Source: an uncultured Desulfobulbaceae bacterium
Lineage (GTDB): Bacteria; Desulfobacterota; Desulfobulbia; Desulfobulbales; BM004
DNA: 64,000 nt
Direction of reading: 5' to 3'
Assembly: GCA_947259115.1 (NCBI GenBank)
Contig: CAMYKS010000012.1
Span: 1 to 64,000, forward strand
Under the pieces are notes generated by a model that ran no database searches, was not told the DNA's origin, and saw only the letters and a list, made by a program, of their open reading frames with translations. The number at the start of each line of letters is the position of its first letter. Within the stretch, counting starts at the first letter, position 1. Positions 8,338 through 18,765 of this stretch are shown piece after piece. The position numbers were made by a program, and so were the translations under genes.

Positions 8338-8705
8338 AGCAAATCCCTCCCATCGGGTACCAAAGTAAATAAGGCAATGAGTGAATGGATATTACAAATC
8401 AGTTCAAAAATTGACTGATGATATGGAGAAATAAATAGTACCGGTTCTTAAAAATATTAAGCCATGACGCTGAATATATACTATTTTGCATGCAAAAATT
8501 GCACCGCTTAGGGCGGGTGAAAAATATGTTTGCAATAATATATAGTTAGGAAAAAATGAGAAAATAGCCGCTGCAAAATCTTCGTGTTTTTCCGGAATAT
8601 ATTTCCGGAAAACCGGAAAGTCCATGTGTCCGGACACTTTCACTTTCAAAGTGGTTTAGGAAAAAAAATTAATTGCCGCCTTCTGCAGAAGAAAAAAATG
8701 TGGGG
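8338..8705. other. AT-rich intergenic region, no gene seen
   Basis: This stretch separates the exported repeat protein (transcribed leftwards from 8337) from the 3' end of hemH. It must carry the promoter of the repeat protein. An inverted repeat around tttccgga/tccggaaa (8588-8612) and a second ccgga block stand out. No open frame with plausible protein sequence was found. Confidence 0.4.
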
Positions 8706-9689
8706 TTATAACCAGCCCGATTGCTCTGCTTTTTGTAAGACAATATCTTTCAGGGCCTTGATGAACTCCGGCTCCAGGTTGAGCGAATCGCTTCTTTCCA
8801 GCCGCATGCCTAAATCGTGCGCCATATCGTGGTAAAGCATGTCGATTTCGTACAGGGTTTCCACGTGGTCCGAGACAAAGGAAATCGGGACCATCAGGAC
8901 ATTTTTGCACCCTTCCTTGGCAAGCTGTGCAAGCATATCGGGCGGCGAGGGAGAGAGCCATTCCACCGGGCCGCTGCGGCTCTGATAGCATAATTTTCCC
9001 GGCATGGCTGTGATTGATTCAAGCGCTGCAATGGTCTGCTTGAGGTGCTCCACATAGGGGTCGCCTTCCTTGATGAATTTCACAGGCAAGGAGTGGGCGC
9101 TGTACACCACTTGTACCTTTTCGTTGCCGAATGATTCCGCCCCCCTTGTTATGGTTTCTGCCAGGGCCTTGATATAACCGGGCTGCACCTGCCAGGAATC
9201 GATGCTTTTAATCTTGAAGGCTGGTGAGAATGCTTGGGCTGCTGCAACAAGATCGGCAACCGAGGAGCCGGTGGTGGCAATGGAATAATGGGGGTAGAGG
9301 GGCAGGGCGATGATATTCTGCATACCATCTTTCTGCAGGGCTGCAAGGGTTTCTTGGGCCCGGGGATGCCAGTAGCGCATGGCCACGGAAACCTTGAATT
9401 TGCCCACAGCGGACAGCTCTTTTTCAAGGGCCTGGGCCTGGTCTGCAGTTATGCGGCCAAGGGGCGAGCCGCCGCCTATCCTGGCATAGGCCTGGGAGCT
9501 CTTTGGAGCCCTGCGCCTGGCAATGAATCCGGCAATGGTCTTCTGCATGAAGGCAGGCCCCAGGCGGATAATCATCCTGTCCGAGAAGAGGTTGAATAGA
9601 AAGGGTTCAACATCCTCCAACCGTTCCGGACCGCCGAGGTTTAACAGGATGACACCAATGTTATTATGGGTTTCCATTTTGCGGCTCAC
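8706..9689 (-). CDS. hemH: Ferrochelatase
   Basis: This enzyme inserts Fe2+ into protoporphyrin IX (or Fe into coproporphyrin in some lineages) at the end of haem synthesis. The 327 residues fit the family. It starts with the typical GVILLNLGGPE, then has LPLYPHYSIATTGS, the catalytic-His block VYSAHSLPVKF near residue 196, YQSRSGPVEWLSPSP, and SFVSDHVETLYEID, whose Glu is the second metal/proton ligand. The GTG start (9689) overlaps the ftsH stop by four bases, which suggests translational coupling. An ATG at 9677 is an alternative start. Haem is needed by the cytochromes of such anaerobes, including the one at the right end of the window. All motifs are intact. Confidence 0.93.
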   Translation of the reverse strand: MSRKMETHNNIGVILLNLGGPERLEDVEPFLFNLFSDRMIIRLGPAFMQKTIAGFIARRRAPKSSQAYARIGGGSPLGRITADQAQALEKELSAVGKFKVSVAMRYWHPRAQETLAALQKDGMQNIIALPLYPHYSIATTGSSVADLVAAAQAFSPAFKIKSIDSWQVQPGYIKALAETITRGAESFGNEKVQVVYSAHSLPVKFIKEGDPYVEHLKQTIAALESITAMPGKLCYQSRSGPVEWLSPSPPDMLAQLAKEGCKNVLMVPISFVSDHVETLYEIDMLYHDMAHDLGMRLERSDSLNLEPEFIKALKDIVLQKAEQSGWL

Positions 9690-11551
9690 GCTTCTTTCTC
9701 TTCTGCAACCTTTGCATCCGGGGGAGCCTCTTTTGGGGTCACGCCGACCAGTTCCATAAACTCTTCACTTTCCAGGGTCTCCTTTTCCAGGAGAGCGGTG
9801 GCGACTTTTTCCAGCAGATCCGTCTTGGTGGCAAGCAGGTTTTTAACCGTTGTCATGCGTTCTTCCAGGATGATTCGCACTTCATCGTCTATGAGTTTTG
9901 CCGTCTCGTCACTGATCTCTTTCTGCTGGAAGAAGTTCTGCTGGGGCATGAATTGTCCGCCCGGTTCATTGTACGTGGCATGGCCCAGTTTTTCATTCAT
10001 GCCGTAGAGGGTGACCATGCTGCGGGCAATAGTGGTGGCCTTCTGCAGATCATTCTGGGCCCCGGTCGTGATTTCTCCAAAGGTCTGCTCTTCAGCGGCG
10101 CGTCCCCCAAGAAGGACATCAATTTTTTCGAGGAGCTCGGTTTTTGACATGAGGAAACGGTCCTCGGTGGGCAGCTGCATGGTAAAGCCCAGAGAGCCGA
10201 TGCCCCGCGGCACAATGGTGATCTTATGCACTTTCTCTGCTGTCGCTGTAAAGGCTGCGACCAGGGCGTGCCCGGATTCATGGTAGGCAACGGTTTTTTT
10301 CTCCCGCTCATTTAAAATCCTGTTTTTCTTTTCCAGGCCGGCGATGATCCGGTCAATGGCCTGTTCAAAATCTTCTGTATCGACTAGATCTTTACTTTTG
10401 CGGACAGCCATCAGGGTGGCTTCGTTGACAAGGTTTGCCAGGTCAGCCCCGGTAAAACCGGGAGTCCGGCGGGCAATTACTTCCAGGTCCACGGAGTCAG
10501 CCATGCTAACCCCTTTCGCGTGTACTTTGAGGATAGCAACCCGGTCTTTAAGGTCAGGGCGGTCCACCAGTATCTGGCGGTCGAAGCGCCCGGGCCGCAG
10601 GAGGGCAGGGTCAAGGATTTCAGGCCTGTTGGTTGCGGCAAGGATAATAACGCCCCTGTTTGTTTCAAAACCATCCATCTCCGTCAGGAGCTGGTTCAGG
10701 GTCTGCTCCCGCTCATCATGGCCGCCGCTCATGCCGCCTATGCCGCGGGCCTTGCCCAGAGCATCAAGTTCATCGATAAAGACAATGCAGGGCGCGGTTT
10801 TGCCGGCCTGGTCAAAGAGGTCGCGAACACGGGCGGCACCAAGCCCCACGAACATCTCAACAAAATCAGAGCCGCTGATGGAAAAGAAAGGTACGCCCGA
10901 TTCACCGGCAACGGCTTTGGCCATGAGGGTCTTGCCTGTCCCCGGCGGGCCGACAAGCAGGATGCCCTTGGGGATTTTGGCGCCCAGACGCGTGAATTTT
11001 TCCGGAGTTTTGAGAAACTCGATAACCTCTTCAAGTTCCCGCTTAGCCTCGTCCTGGCCGGCAACCGAGGAAAAGTCAACGCCCAGGTCGGTCTGTGCCA
11101 CAATTTTTGCCTTATGCTTGCCAAGGGTCATCATGCCGGGGCCGCCCTGGCCCATTTTTTTCATGGCAAACATCCAGATGCCGACAAAGACGACGGCCGG
11201 GATCACCCAGGAAAGAAGCGTTTTCAGAAAGGTATTCTCATTTTCCGCAATGATGTCTACATTATTTTCTTCAAGGAATTCAACCAGCTTTCTGTCATCA
11301 ACCCTGGGAGTGCGGTAGATCATTTCAGGGAACAGGGGTTCCTGCTTTTCGTCCTGCCTGGTCTCAAATCCTTTCAGTTGGTTGGTGGAGATAACAACAG
11401 AGGTGATTTTGAATTCTTGCACCAGGTTTTTGAATTGGGAATAGGACACGTTATTTACTTTAGGTGACAGCCAGTACTGGAAAAGGAGTATTGTTGCGAG
11501 TGCAACAAATAAATAGCTGGTTGAAAAAGATATCTTTTTTTGTTGTGCCAT
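9686..11551 (-). CDS. ftsH: ATP-dependent zinc metalloprotease FtsH
   Basis: This membrane-anchored AAA+ protease (621 residues, family norm 610-650) degrades misfolded membrane proteins and short-lived regulators. It has an N-terminal TM helix (about 8-25), a periplasmic domain, and a second TM (about 113-133). The AAA module carries Walker A GPPGTGKT, Walker [13 protein letters not shown], the pore FVG motif ([16 protein letters not shown]) and the second region of homology [21 protein letters not shown]. The M41 peptidase domain has the zinc motif HESGH. It lacks the long C-terminal tail of some homologues and ends in an acidic EEKEA. It overlaps hemH, which follows it in the same operon. 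Upstream lies a 337-bp gap with its promoter. Confidence 0.95.
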   Translation of the reverse strand: MAQQKKISFSTSYLFVALATILLFQYWLSPKVNNVSYSQFKNLVQEFKITSVVISTNQLKGFETRQDEKQEPLFPEMIYRTPRVDDRKLVEFLEENNVDIIAENENTFLKTLLSWVIPAVVFVGIWMFAMKKMGQGGPGMMTLGKHKAKIVAQTDLGVDFSSVAGQDEAKRELEEVIEFLKTPEKFTRLGAKIPKGILLVGPPGTGKTLMAKAVAGESGVPFFSISGSDFVEMFVGLGAARVRDLFDQAGKTAPCIVFIDELDALGKARGIGGMSGGHDEREQTLNQLLTEMDGFETNRGVIILAATNRPEILDPALLRPGRFDRQILVDRPDLKDRVAILKVHAKGVSMADSVDLEVIARRTPGFTGADLANLVNEATLMAVRKSKDLVDTEDFEQAIDRIIAGLEKKNRILNEREKKTVAYHESGHALVAAFTATAEKVHKITIVPRGIGSLGFTMQLPTEDRFLMSKTELLEKIDVLLGGRAAEEQTFGEITTGAQNDLQKATTIARSMVTLYGMNEKLGHATYNEPGGQFMPQQNFFQQKEISDETAKLIDDEVRIILEERMTTVKNLLATKTDLLEKVATALLEKETLESEEFMELVGVTPKEAPPDAKVAEEKEA

Positions 11552-11888
11552 TACCGTATCTATCCTAAAAATGAGTTTTTATGCAGCAGATTCTGCAGCA
11601 AGAAGGCACTTATATCGTATGTCACATAATGGTAATAAAATGATGACATATTATTGCAGCGCACGTCAAGCTAAATGCTTGATACCAGTTACGAACCATG
11701 AAAACCCTTTGCAGCAACCGGAACATATGCGAAACATTATTGCTGTTGTTTCCAGTTTATGTAATCAGGCATGTTTGTGTAACATAATGCATTGAAATTA
11801 TTTGCCCAGGGACATAGGATAGCCAAAGGCTTCCAGGGTGGAGTTTTCCTGTAATTTTCATAACTGAACAGAAAAAAGAGAAGAAATA
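11552..11888. promoter_or_regulatory. Divergent intergenic region between ftsH and DUF389 gene
   Basis: Leftward ftsH and rightward DUF389 transcription both start from this 337-bp AT-rich gap, so it must hold both promoters. I cannot point to a convincing -35/-10 pair or heat-shock consensus by eye. No small gene was recognised. Confidence 0.4.
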
Positions 11889-12902
11889 ATGGCGCTGCGG
11901 CTCTTGGAAATAGTAGTTCCTGAAGAAGTAATGGGTGAAGTTTTCAAGATCATTGATGAGGCCCGGATAACGAATTTCTGGCAGACCTGTAGTTGTGAAA
12001 ATAGAAATATTTTCAAGATGATAGTGCCGGCAAAAAAGACAGAAACCCTGCTTGATACACTGCAGAAAAAATACGGGCACCTGGAGGAGTTTCATATGGT
12101 GCTTCTGTCTCTGGAAGCATCGTACCCGAGCACAAAAGAGATCCAGGAAAAGGCTGAAGAAAATGAAAAGGATCAGGTGGGTGAAAAGAAAAAAGAGCCT
12201 CTCCGGGTCAGCCGGCACGAGTTGTACCATGATGTTTTTGACAGTTCAAAGCTGACTCAAATTTTTATCACCATGATTGTCCTGTCTGCCATAGTGGCTG
12301 CTATCGGCCTCATTAAAGATAATGTCGCCGTAATCATCGGCGCCATGGTCATTGCCCCCCTTCTGGGTCCCAATGTGGCTCTTTCCTTTGCAACCACGGT
12401 CGGCGATGGCGAACTCGGCAGAAATGCCCTTAAAACAAACATTGCCGGCATCCTGATTGCTTTTGGAGTATCGCTGGTCCTGGGGGCTTTATTGGCCATA
12501 GATCCGGCAATTGGTGAAATTGCTTCAAGAACAGTTGTAAGTTATGCGGATATAATCCTCGCCCTTGCATCGGGGGTAGCTGCAGCTTTATCCATTACCA
12601 GCGGAGTGTCTTCGGTACTGATCGGGGTCATGGTGTCTGTGGCCTTGATCCCACCGCTTGTTGTCTCAGGTTTGCTGCTGGGGTCTGGAAATTTTCTGCT
12701 CTCAATAAAGGCGATGGAGCTGGTTGCCATTAATATGATCTGTATTAATATTGCAGGCGTTTTCACCTTTCTGCTTCAGGGTGTCAGGCCGCTTAACTGG
12801 TGGGAGGCCTCAAAGGCAAAAAAGGCGACGCGTTATGCCATAATAATATGGGTCAGCCTGCTTGTGATCTTGACATTGTTATTGATGTTTTCCAAAATAT
12901 AA
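11889..12902 (+). CDS. DUF389 / TIGR00341 family membrane protein
   Basis: This 337-residue protein has a soluble N-terminal domain of about 110 residues (MALRLLEIVVPEEV...). A charged linker follows (about residues 78-115, EKAEENEKDQ...KKKEP). The TM domain has about six to seven helices carrying the hallmark block DNVAVIIGAMVIAPLLGPNV and a late ALIPPLVVSGLLLGS. These are typical of the DUF389 family, whose function is not established. Its stop is 29 bp before the start codon of the Ca2+-type ATPase, so the two are probably co-transcribed. That is a hint of a role in ion homeostasis, but only an inference. Confidence 0.88.
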   Translation: MALRLLEIVVPEEVMGEVFKIIDEARITNFWQTCSCENRNIFKMIVPAKKTETLLDTLQKKYGHLEEFHMVLLSLEASYPSTKEIQEKAEENEKDQVGEKKKEPLRVSRHELYHDVFDSSKLTQIFITMIVLSAIVAAIGLIKDNVAVIIGAMVIAPLLGPNVALSFATTVGDGELGRNALKTNIAGILIAFGVSLVLGALLAIDPAIGEIASRTVVSYADIILALASGVAAALSITSGVSSVLIGVMVSVALIPPLVVSGLLLGSGNFLLSIKAMELVAINMICINIAGVFTFLLQGVRPLNWWEASKAKKATRYAIIIWVSLLVILTLLLMFSKI

Positions 12903-12931
12903 TAATTATACAGTGTAAATAATTCTCTATC

Positions 12932-15661
12932 ATGCATAAAAAAAAGCACACCATTTCAATAAAAGATTTTGTGCCAAAGCCGTGGATGCTGGGTGCCGAG
13001 GAAACCCTGGCGCTATTGGGCATTGATCCGCAACAGGGGGTCAGCACCAGGGAAGCAGCTGTAAGAACGGGGCAGTACGGCCCTAATACTTTGCGCGAGG
13101 TTAAACCCCAGAGTATTCTGGCCATTTTCATCAATCAGTTCAAAAATCTCATTGTCTATTTTCTGGTTGCCGCCGCCCTCCTCTCCTTTTTTCTCGGTGA
13201 CCATGTTGAAGGTATTGCCATTGTTGCGGTAATCCTCATCAATGCGGCCATCGGGTTCATCACCGAGTTGAAAGGGGTGCGTTCCATTGAAGCGCTGCGC
13301 AAGCTTGGTACTGTCAGTTCCCGGGTGCGGCGCAACGGCGCGGTCGCGGAAATTCCGGCCCAGGATCTCGTCCCCGGGGATATCATCATCCTGGAAGGGG
13401 GAGATATCATAACTGCGGACCTGCTCATCCTGACCGGTTCCAAACTGCAGGCCGATGAATCGCCATTGACCGGTGAATCGCTTCCGGTTGCAAAATCAGC
13501 GGATATTCTTCCTGATGAGGTTCCTCTGGCAGAACGGTCCAACATGCTTTTCAAAGGCACTGCCCTGACCAGGGGGGCGGGTGAGGCGGTTGTAACCGGG
13601 ACCGGCATGGCCACGGAACTTGGCACCATCTCTTCCCTTGTCCATGAAACGGTTGACGAAACCACGCCGCTGGAAAAAAGGCTCAACCAGCTTGGGCACT
13701 GGCTTATTTGGGTAAGTTTAGGCGTAGCGGCCCTGGTGGGGGTGACGGGCATAGCAGCCGGGCGCGATATTTTTCTGATGGTTGAAACAGGCATCGCCCT
13801 GGCTGTGGCCTCCATACCCGAGGGCCTGCCCATTGTCGCCACCATCGCCATGGCCAGGGGTGTTTGGCGCATGGCCAAACGCAATGCCCTGGTCAAGGAT
13901 CTGGCTGCCGTGGAAACCCTGGGAGCAACAACCGTCATCTGCACCGATAAGACAGGGACCCTGACGGAAAACCGCCTTGCTGCAGCAGTCCTTGCCCTGG
14001 GTAATGTGTACCTGACAATAGATACAAATGCCAAGGATGATGCCGGGGTTTTTAGCGCAGAAGATGGCAGGGAATTTTTGCCTGCGGAACATCTGCCGCT
14101 GCTCCACGCCCTTGAAGTCTCTGTCCTCTGTAATAATGCCGAACTGCCCATGTCTGCCGCTGGTGAAATCGTGCAGATTGTTGGTGATCCCCTTGAGGTT
14201 GCCTTGCTTTCACTGGGGGCGCGATTCGGGCTGACCCGTAAAGAGTTGAATGAAAAATTTCCCGAACAAAGGGAAGATGCCTTTGACTCTGAAACAAAAA
14301 TGATGGCAACCTACCATAGCCAGGAGAAAGGCTACAGGGTGACAGCCAAGGGTGCCCCGGAAACTATTCTCGCCGCTTGTGACTCCATTCTGACTGCAGA
14401 CGGCAAACAGGAATTTACTGAGAAGGACCTAACCTATTGGCTTGGCAAGAACGATGAAATGGCGGCAGCAGGCCTGCGGGTGTTGGCACTGGCGGAGAAA
14501 GAAGTAGACCAACTGGATACACCGGCGTATGAGAATCTGGTTTTCCTGGGGCTCATAGGTCTCATCGATCCGCCACGGGAAGATGTGAAGCAGGTCCTAC
14601 AGGAATGCAGGGATGCCGGGGTCAGGGTTATCATGGCCACGGGAGACCAGCCGGTGACAGCCCAGGCCATTGGTTATGCCGTCGGGCTCGTGGATGATGC
14701 CAATGCGCCTGTTATGCACGGCAGTGACCTTAAACCTCCTGAAATGTTATCCGCCGAGGAGAAGAAAAAGCTGCTTGCTACCAGCCTGTTTGCCAGGGTA
14801 AGCCCCAAGCAGAAACTTGATATTATTGCCTTGCATAAAGAAAATGGGGCCATCGTTGCCATGACCGGTGACGGGGTAAATGATGCCCCGGCCCTCAAAA
14901 AAGCGGATATCGGTATTGCCATGGGGTTGCGCGGCACCCAGGTTGCCCGGGAGGCGTCTGATATGATCCTTAAGGATGACTCTTTTGCTTCCATCGTGCA
15001 TGCCATTGAACAGGGGCGCATCATCTTCAAGAATATTAAAAGTTTTGTTGTCTACCTACTGTCCTGCAACCTGAGTGAAATTATGACAGTAGGTCTGGCA
15101 GCCTTTGCCAATGCCCCCCTGCCGCTGCTGCCGCTGCAGATTCTTTTTCTCAATCTTGTCACCGATGTGTTTCCTGCCCTGGCCCTTGCTGCAAGCGATG
15201 CGCCTCCGGATATAATGAAACAAGCGCCGCGCAAAAAAGGAGATCCTATCATGAATAGCGGGCGCTGGTTTATCGTTGGGGCATACGGTCTTTTAATAAC
15301 TGCTGCGGTACTCGGTGCCATGGCAATCGCTCTGTACTATTTCGGCATGGACGAAAAAAAGGCGGTCACTATCTCCTTCCTTACCCTGGCCTTTGCCCAG
15401 CTCTGGCATGTTTTTAATATGCGGCATAAAAGCAGCGGTTTTTTCAATAATGCCATTGTGCGCAACCCTTTTATCTGGGGGGCGCTCGTGCTGTGCACAC
15501 TGCTGACAGCAGCAACCGTATATGTGCCGCTTCTGGCCAGGGTTCTGAATGTTGCCAACCCAGGCCAAAAGGGCTGGATGTTGATCCTTATCATGAGCCT
15601 GCTGCCCATGGTTGTGGGGCAGATTGCGTTGACGGTTTTGAAAGGCAGGGGAAAGGTTTAA
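12932..15661 (+). CDS. P2-type (Ca2+-like) cation-transporting ATPase
   Basis: This 909-residue P-type ATPase has an N-terminal cation-ATPase domain, the A-domain TGES motif (SPLTGESLPV), the phosphorylation site DKTGTLTEN (Asp339), the KGAPE nucleotide motif, TGD and the hinge GDGVNDAPALKKADIGIAMG. The ion-site residues of SERCA-type pumps are present: PEGLP in M4 (Glu297), N713 and E716 in M5 (SCNLSEI) and N741/T744/D745 in M6 (NLVTDVFPALALA). Ca2+ export from the cytoplasm is therefore the likeliest activity. Mn2+ or another P2 substrate cannot be excluded. It follows the DUF389 gene by 29 bp and is complete through M7-M10. Confidence 0.9.
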   Translation: MHKKKHTISIKDFVPKPWMLGAEETLALLGIDPQQGVSTREAAVRTGQYGPNTLREVKPQSILAIFINQFKNLIVYFLVAAALLSFFLGDHVEGIAIVAVILINAAIGFITELKGVRSIEALRKLGTVSSRVRRNGAVAEIPAQDLVPGDIIILEGGDIITADLLILTGSKLQADESPLTGESLPVAKSADILPDEVPLAERSNMLFKGTALTRGAGEAVVTGTGMATELGTISSLVHETVDETTPLEKRLNQLGHWLIWVSLGVAALVGVTGIAAGRDIFLMVETGIALAVASIPEGLPIVATIAMARGVWRMAKRNALVKDLAAVETLGATTVICTDKTGTLTENRLAAAVLALGNVYLTIDTNAKDDAGVFSAEDGREFLPAEHLPLLHALEVSVLCNNAELPMSAAGEIVQIVGDPLEVALLSLGARFGLTRKELNEKFPEQREDAFDSETKMMATYHSQEKGYRVTAKGAPETILAACDSILTADGKQEFTEKDLTYWLGKNDEMAAAGLRVLALAEKEVDQLDTPAYENLVFLGLIGLIDPPREDVKQVLQECRDAGVRVIMATGDQPVTAQAIGYAVGLVDDANAPVMHGSDLKPPEMLSAEEKKKLLATSLFARVSPKQKLDIIALHKENGAIVAMTGDGVNDAPALKKADIGIAMGLRGTQVAREASDMILKDDSFASIVHAIEQGRIIFKNIKSFVVYLLSCNLSEIMTVGLAAFANAPLPLLPLQILFLNLVTDVFPALALAASDAPPDIMKQAPRKKGDPIMNSGRWFIVGAYGLLITAAVLGAMAIALYYFGMDEKKAVTISFLTLAFAQLWHVFNMRHKSSGFFNNAIVRNPFIWGALVLCTLLTAATVYVPLLARVLNVANPGQKGWMLILIMSLLPMVVGQIALTVLKGRGKV

Positions 15662-15957
15662 TAAAGGGGCCAAAGGAAATGACAGGGGCCAAGGTGTCAA
15701 GGGTAAAAGACGGAGTACAAGGTGTCGAGGGAAATTTTTTCACTGGATACAGACGTCTAAGAATTTATGCCATAAACAAACAGGCGAGTCTTTGCTTACC
15801 TCCAGCCTCATATTCTGCCAATATCTAGAATGCTCAGCGGGACAGAATGGATAAAATCTCTCCCCTTTAGTCTTTATCCGCTATTTGATTGCATTGTTTT
15901 ACTAAAGTTAGCAACCCAACAATTGCCAATTCACATTCCTCTTGGTAGTATCCTCCC

Positions 15958-18639
15958 ATGCCGGAAAAATCACCTGTTTATCTCATTGACGGAAGTGCCT
16001 ATTTCTACCGGGCCTACCATGCCATATCTCCCCTGAGCACGGCTAACGGGCTGCCGACCCATGCGGTATATGGCTTTACCAATATAATGCTGCGGGTTAT
16101 CAGGGAAAGAAAACCGGAATTTCTGGCCGTTGCCTATGATGCCAAGGGGCCGAATTTCAGGCATGAAATGTATGTTGACTACAAGGCGAACAGGCCGCCC
16201 ATGCCCGATGACCTGGCGGTACAGATCCCCTATATCAAGAAAATAGTTGCAGCCCACAATATCCATAGCATGGAGGAGCAGGGTGTTGAAGCGGACGACC
16301 TTATCGCCTCTGCGGCGCGTAAACTTGCCGCCGCCGGCCACAAGGTTGTCGTAATTTCCGGTGACAAGGACCTGTTGCAGTTGGTGGGCGATGATATAAC
16401 ACTTTGGGATCCCATGAAGGATATTGTTATGGATTCCGAGGCTGTGAAGAAAAAATATAATGTTTATCCCGACAGGCTGCTAAATCTTTTTGCCCTCATG
16501 GGAGACAAGAGCGATAATATTCCCGGTGTTCCGGGAGTCGGTCCTAAATCTGCGGAAAAACTCATCAACGAGTTCGGCACCCTGGAAGAGCTGTATGAAA
16601 ATCTGCACAGTCTTAAAAAGAGCAAGATGAGGGACAATCTTGAAACACATAAGAATGATGCTTTTCTATCCAGGGAGTTGGTCGACCTGAAAGAAGACCT
16701 TGACATTTCAGAAAATATTGACGATTACCGCTTGCCCGATCCTGACACTGACAGGCTCAAAGAACTCTTTACGGAGCTGGAATTCACCAGGCTCTTGAGG
16801 GCCGAGATCCCGGTTGCAGCGGTGAGCCGGGAAGGCTTCTCCCTGGTGCAGACTGCTGCGGAGTTGCTGGACCTTGTAAAGCAGCTGAAAAAGGCAAATT
16901 ATCTGGTGCTTGATACCGAGACCTCTGACCTTGATCCCTCTTCTGCAGAGCTTGTGGGCCTGTCAATCTGCAACGGCCCGGAACAGGCTTTCTATATTCC
17001 CCTGGGGCACAGGGACGAAGACGGCAAACCTCTGCCGGAGCAGCTTCCTAAAAAAGATGTATTCAAGAAATTAAAGCCATACCTGGAAAATGAAAAACTG
17101 CCCAAGCTTGGCCATAACCTCAAGTTTGATTACTCCATCATTAAAGTACAAGGGGAAGGAACAACCCTTAAAGGACCGCTCTGGGATACCATGATAGCAG
17201 CCTACCTGCTTGATCCAGGCAGGCGTACCTTTAAACTCGATGATCTGTGCCGGGAAATTCTGGACCTGAAGATGACAACCTTTTCCGAGGTAACCAGGGG
17301 AGATAAGCGACCGGACAGTTTTGTCCGCGTTGACCTTGAGGATGCCAAGAACTATTCCTGCGAAGATGTGCACGGCGCCTGCCTGCTATGGGAAGAATTC
17401 AGGCCGAAGCTTGAAAACCAGAAACTCTGGCCGCTTTTTGCAGATATGGAAACACCCCTGGTCCCTATCCTGGCAGAAATGGAATTGGCCGGCATCAAGG
17501 TTGATACTGGTCTGCTGCAGGAATTGTCCCACGAATTCAGCGCGAAACTGACTGAACTGGAAAAGGAAATATATAAGCTTGCCGGCCAGGAGTTCAACAT
17601 TAACTCACCCAAGCAGCTAGGTGAGATACTCTTTGACAAGCTTAAACTGCCCCATGGCCGTAAGACCAAGACAGGATATTCCACCGATGTCAAGGTGCTG
17701 GAAAAGCTCTCATTCCATGAGTTGCCCCAGGCGGTGCTGATTCACCGAAACCTGAGCAAGCTGCAGTCCACCTATGTGGAAAAACTGGCCGGTCTGGTGC
17801 ATCCCGTGACAGGTAGGGTGCATACCTCCTTCAACCAGACGGTTACCGCCACCGGGCGTCTTTCCAGCAGTAACCCGAATCTGCAGAATATCCCGATCCG
17901 CACCGAGGAGGGGCAGCGTATCCGCCAGGCCTTTATACCGGAGAAAGGGCATGTTTTTGTGGCCGGCGACTACTCCCAGGTCGACCTGCGGGTCCTGGCC
18001 CACTATTCCCAGGATAAGGCATTGCTTGAGGCTTTTCGCTCCGGACAGGATATCCACAGCAGGACAGCGGCTGAAATATTTTTTGTCTCTCCCATGCTGA
18101 TCACATCCCAGATGCGGCGGGTGGCCAAAACCATTAACTTCGGTATCGTTTACGGAATGAGCAGCTTCGGCCTGGCCGGCCAGTTGAACCTGAGCCGCAA
18201 GGAGGCGCAGACATTCATCGACCGGTATTTCAAGCATTACGCCGGGGTGCAGCAGTTCATGGAGGATATTGTCAAACAGGCCAGGGAGGACAGGCATGTG
18301 AAAACACTTTTCAACCGTATCCGGCTCCTGCCTGATATAAACAGCTCCAACCGGAACAGGCGGGAATTTGCCGAGCGTACAGCCATCAACACCCCCATCC
18401 AGGGCACGGCGGCAGATATCATCAAGCTGGCCATGATCAAAGTGGACCAGGAGTTTACAAAGGCTGCCCTGCAGGCAAAAATGCTTCTGCAAATCCATGA
18501 TGAGCTTGTTTTTGAGGTGCCGGAAAAAGAGGTGGAAAAGACCGAGAAGCTTGTCAAGGACTGCATGGAATCAGTTATGCAGCTGGACGTCCCCCTTTTA
18601 GTCAATATCTCGACAGGGAAAAACCTCTCCCAGGTCTGA
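15958..18639 (+). CDS. polA: DNA polymerase I
   Basis: This 893-residue family A polymerase for Okazaki-fragment processing and repair has all three modules. The 5'-3' nuclease (about 1-290) includes VSGDKDLLQL, GDKSDNIPGVPGVG and the helix-hairpin-helix. The 3'-5' proofreading domain (about 300-500) keeps its acidic residues: LDTETSDLD, HNLKFDYSI and the exo III-like SCEDVHG. The polymerase domain has motif A AGDYSQVDLRVLAHYS, motif B RRVAKTINFGIVYGMS with Phe at the ribose-discrimination position, and motif C LLQIHDELVFEVP. The proofreading site looks intact. It stands alone, with about 300 bp of non-coding DNA upstream (15662-15957) containing only short ggggccaa repeats. Confidence 0.95.
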   Translation: MPEKSPVYLIDGSAYFYRAYHAISPLSTANGLPTHAVYGFTNIMLRVIRERKPEFLAVAYDAKGPNFRHEMYVDYKANRPPMPDDLAVQIPYIKKIVAAHNIHSMEEQGVEADDLIASAARKLAAAGHKVVVISGDKDLLQLVGDDITLWDPMKDIVMDSEAVKKKYNVYPDRLLNLFALMGDKSDNIPGVPGVGPKSAEKLINEFGTLEELYENLHSLKKSKMRDNLETHKNDAFLSRELVDLKEDLDISENIDDYRLPDPDTDRLKELFTELEFTRLLRAEIPVAAVSREGFSLVQTAAELLDLVKQLKKANYLVLDTETSDLDPSSAELVGLSICNGPEQAFYIPLGHRDEDGKPLPEQLPKKDVFKKLKPYLENEKLPKLGHNLKFDYSIIKVQGEGTTLKGPLWDTMIAAYLLDPGRRTFKLDDLCREILDLKMTTFSEVTRGDKRPDSFVRVDLEDAKNYSCEDVHGACLLWEEFRPKLENQKLWPLFADMETPLVPILAEMELAGIKVDTGLLQELSHEFSAKLTELEKEIYKLAGQEFNINSPKQLGEILFDKLKLPHGRKTKTGYSTDVKVLEKLSFHELPQAVLIHRNLSKLQSTYVEKLAGLVHPVTGRVHTSFNQTVTATGRLSSSNPNLQNIPIRTEEGQRIRQAFIPEKGHVFVAGDYSQVDLRVLAHYSQDKALLEAFRSGQDIHSRTAAEIFFVSPMLITSQMRRVAKTINFGIVYGMSSFGLAGQLNLSRKEAQTFIDRYFKHYAGVQQFMEDIVKQAREDRHVKTLFNRIRLLPDINSSNRNRREFAERTAINTPIQGTAADIIKLAMIKVDQEFTKAALQAKMLLQIHDELVFEVPEKEVEKTEKLVKDCMESVMQLDVPLLVNISTGKNLSQV

Positions 18640-18765
18640 TTTTTTGGGGCCTGACAATTGACTTTCTGCGCCACAAGATAAAAAGTTTGATTATTACTGA
18701 AACAAATCAAAAGAAGAATGTTCTCGTCTGTATATTTCAGCAGTCGAGTTGGAGGATGTTGCGTT

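Noticed and set aside
13156-14151. Long minus-strand open frame opposite the P-type ATPase
   Set aside because: It is antisense to a strongly conserved gene and has low-complexity Ser/Arg/Ala composition typical of a shadow frame.
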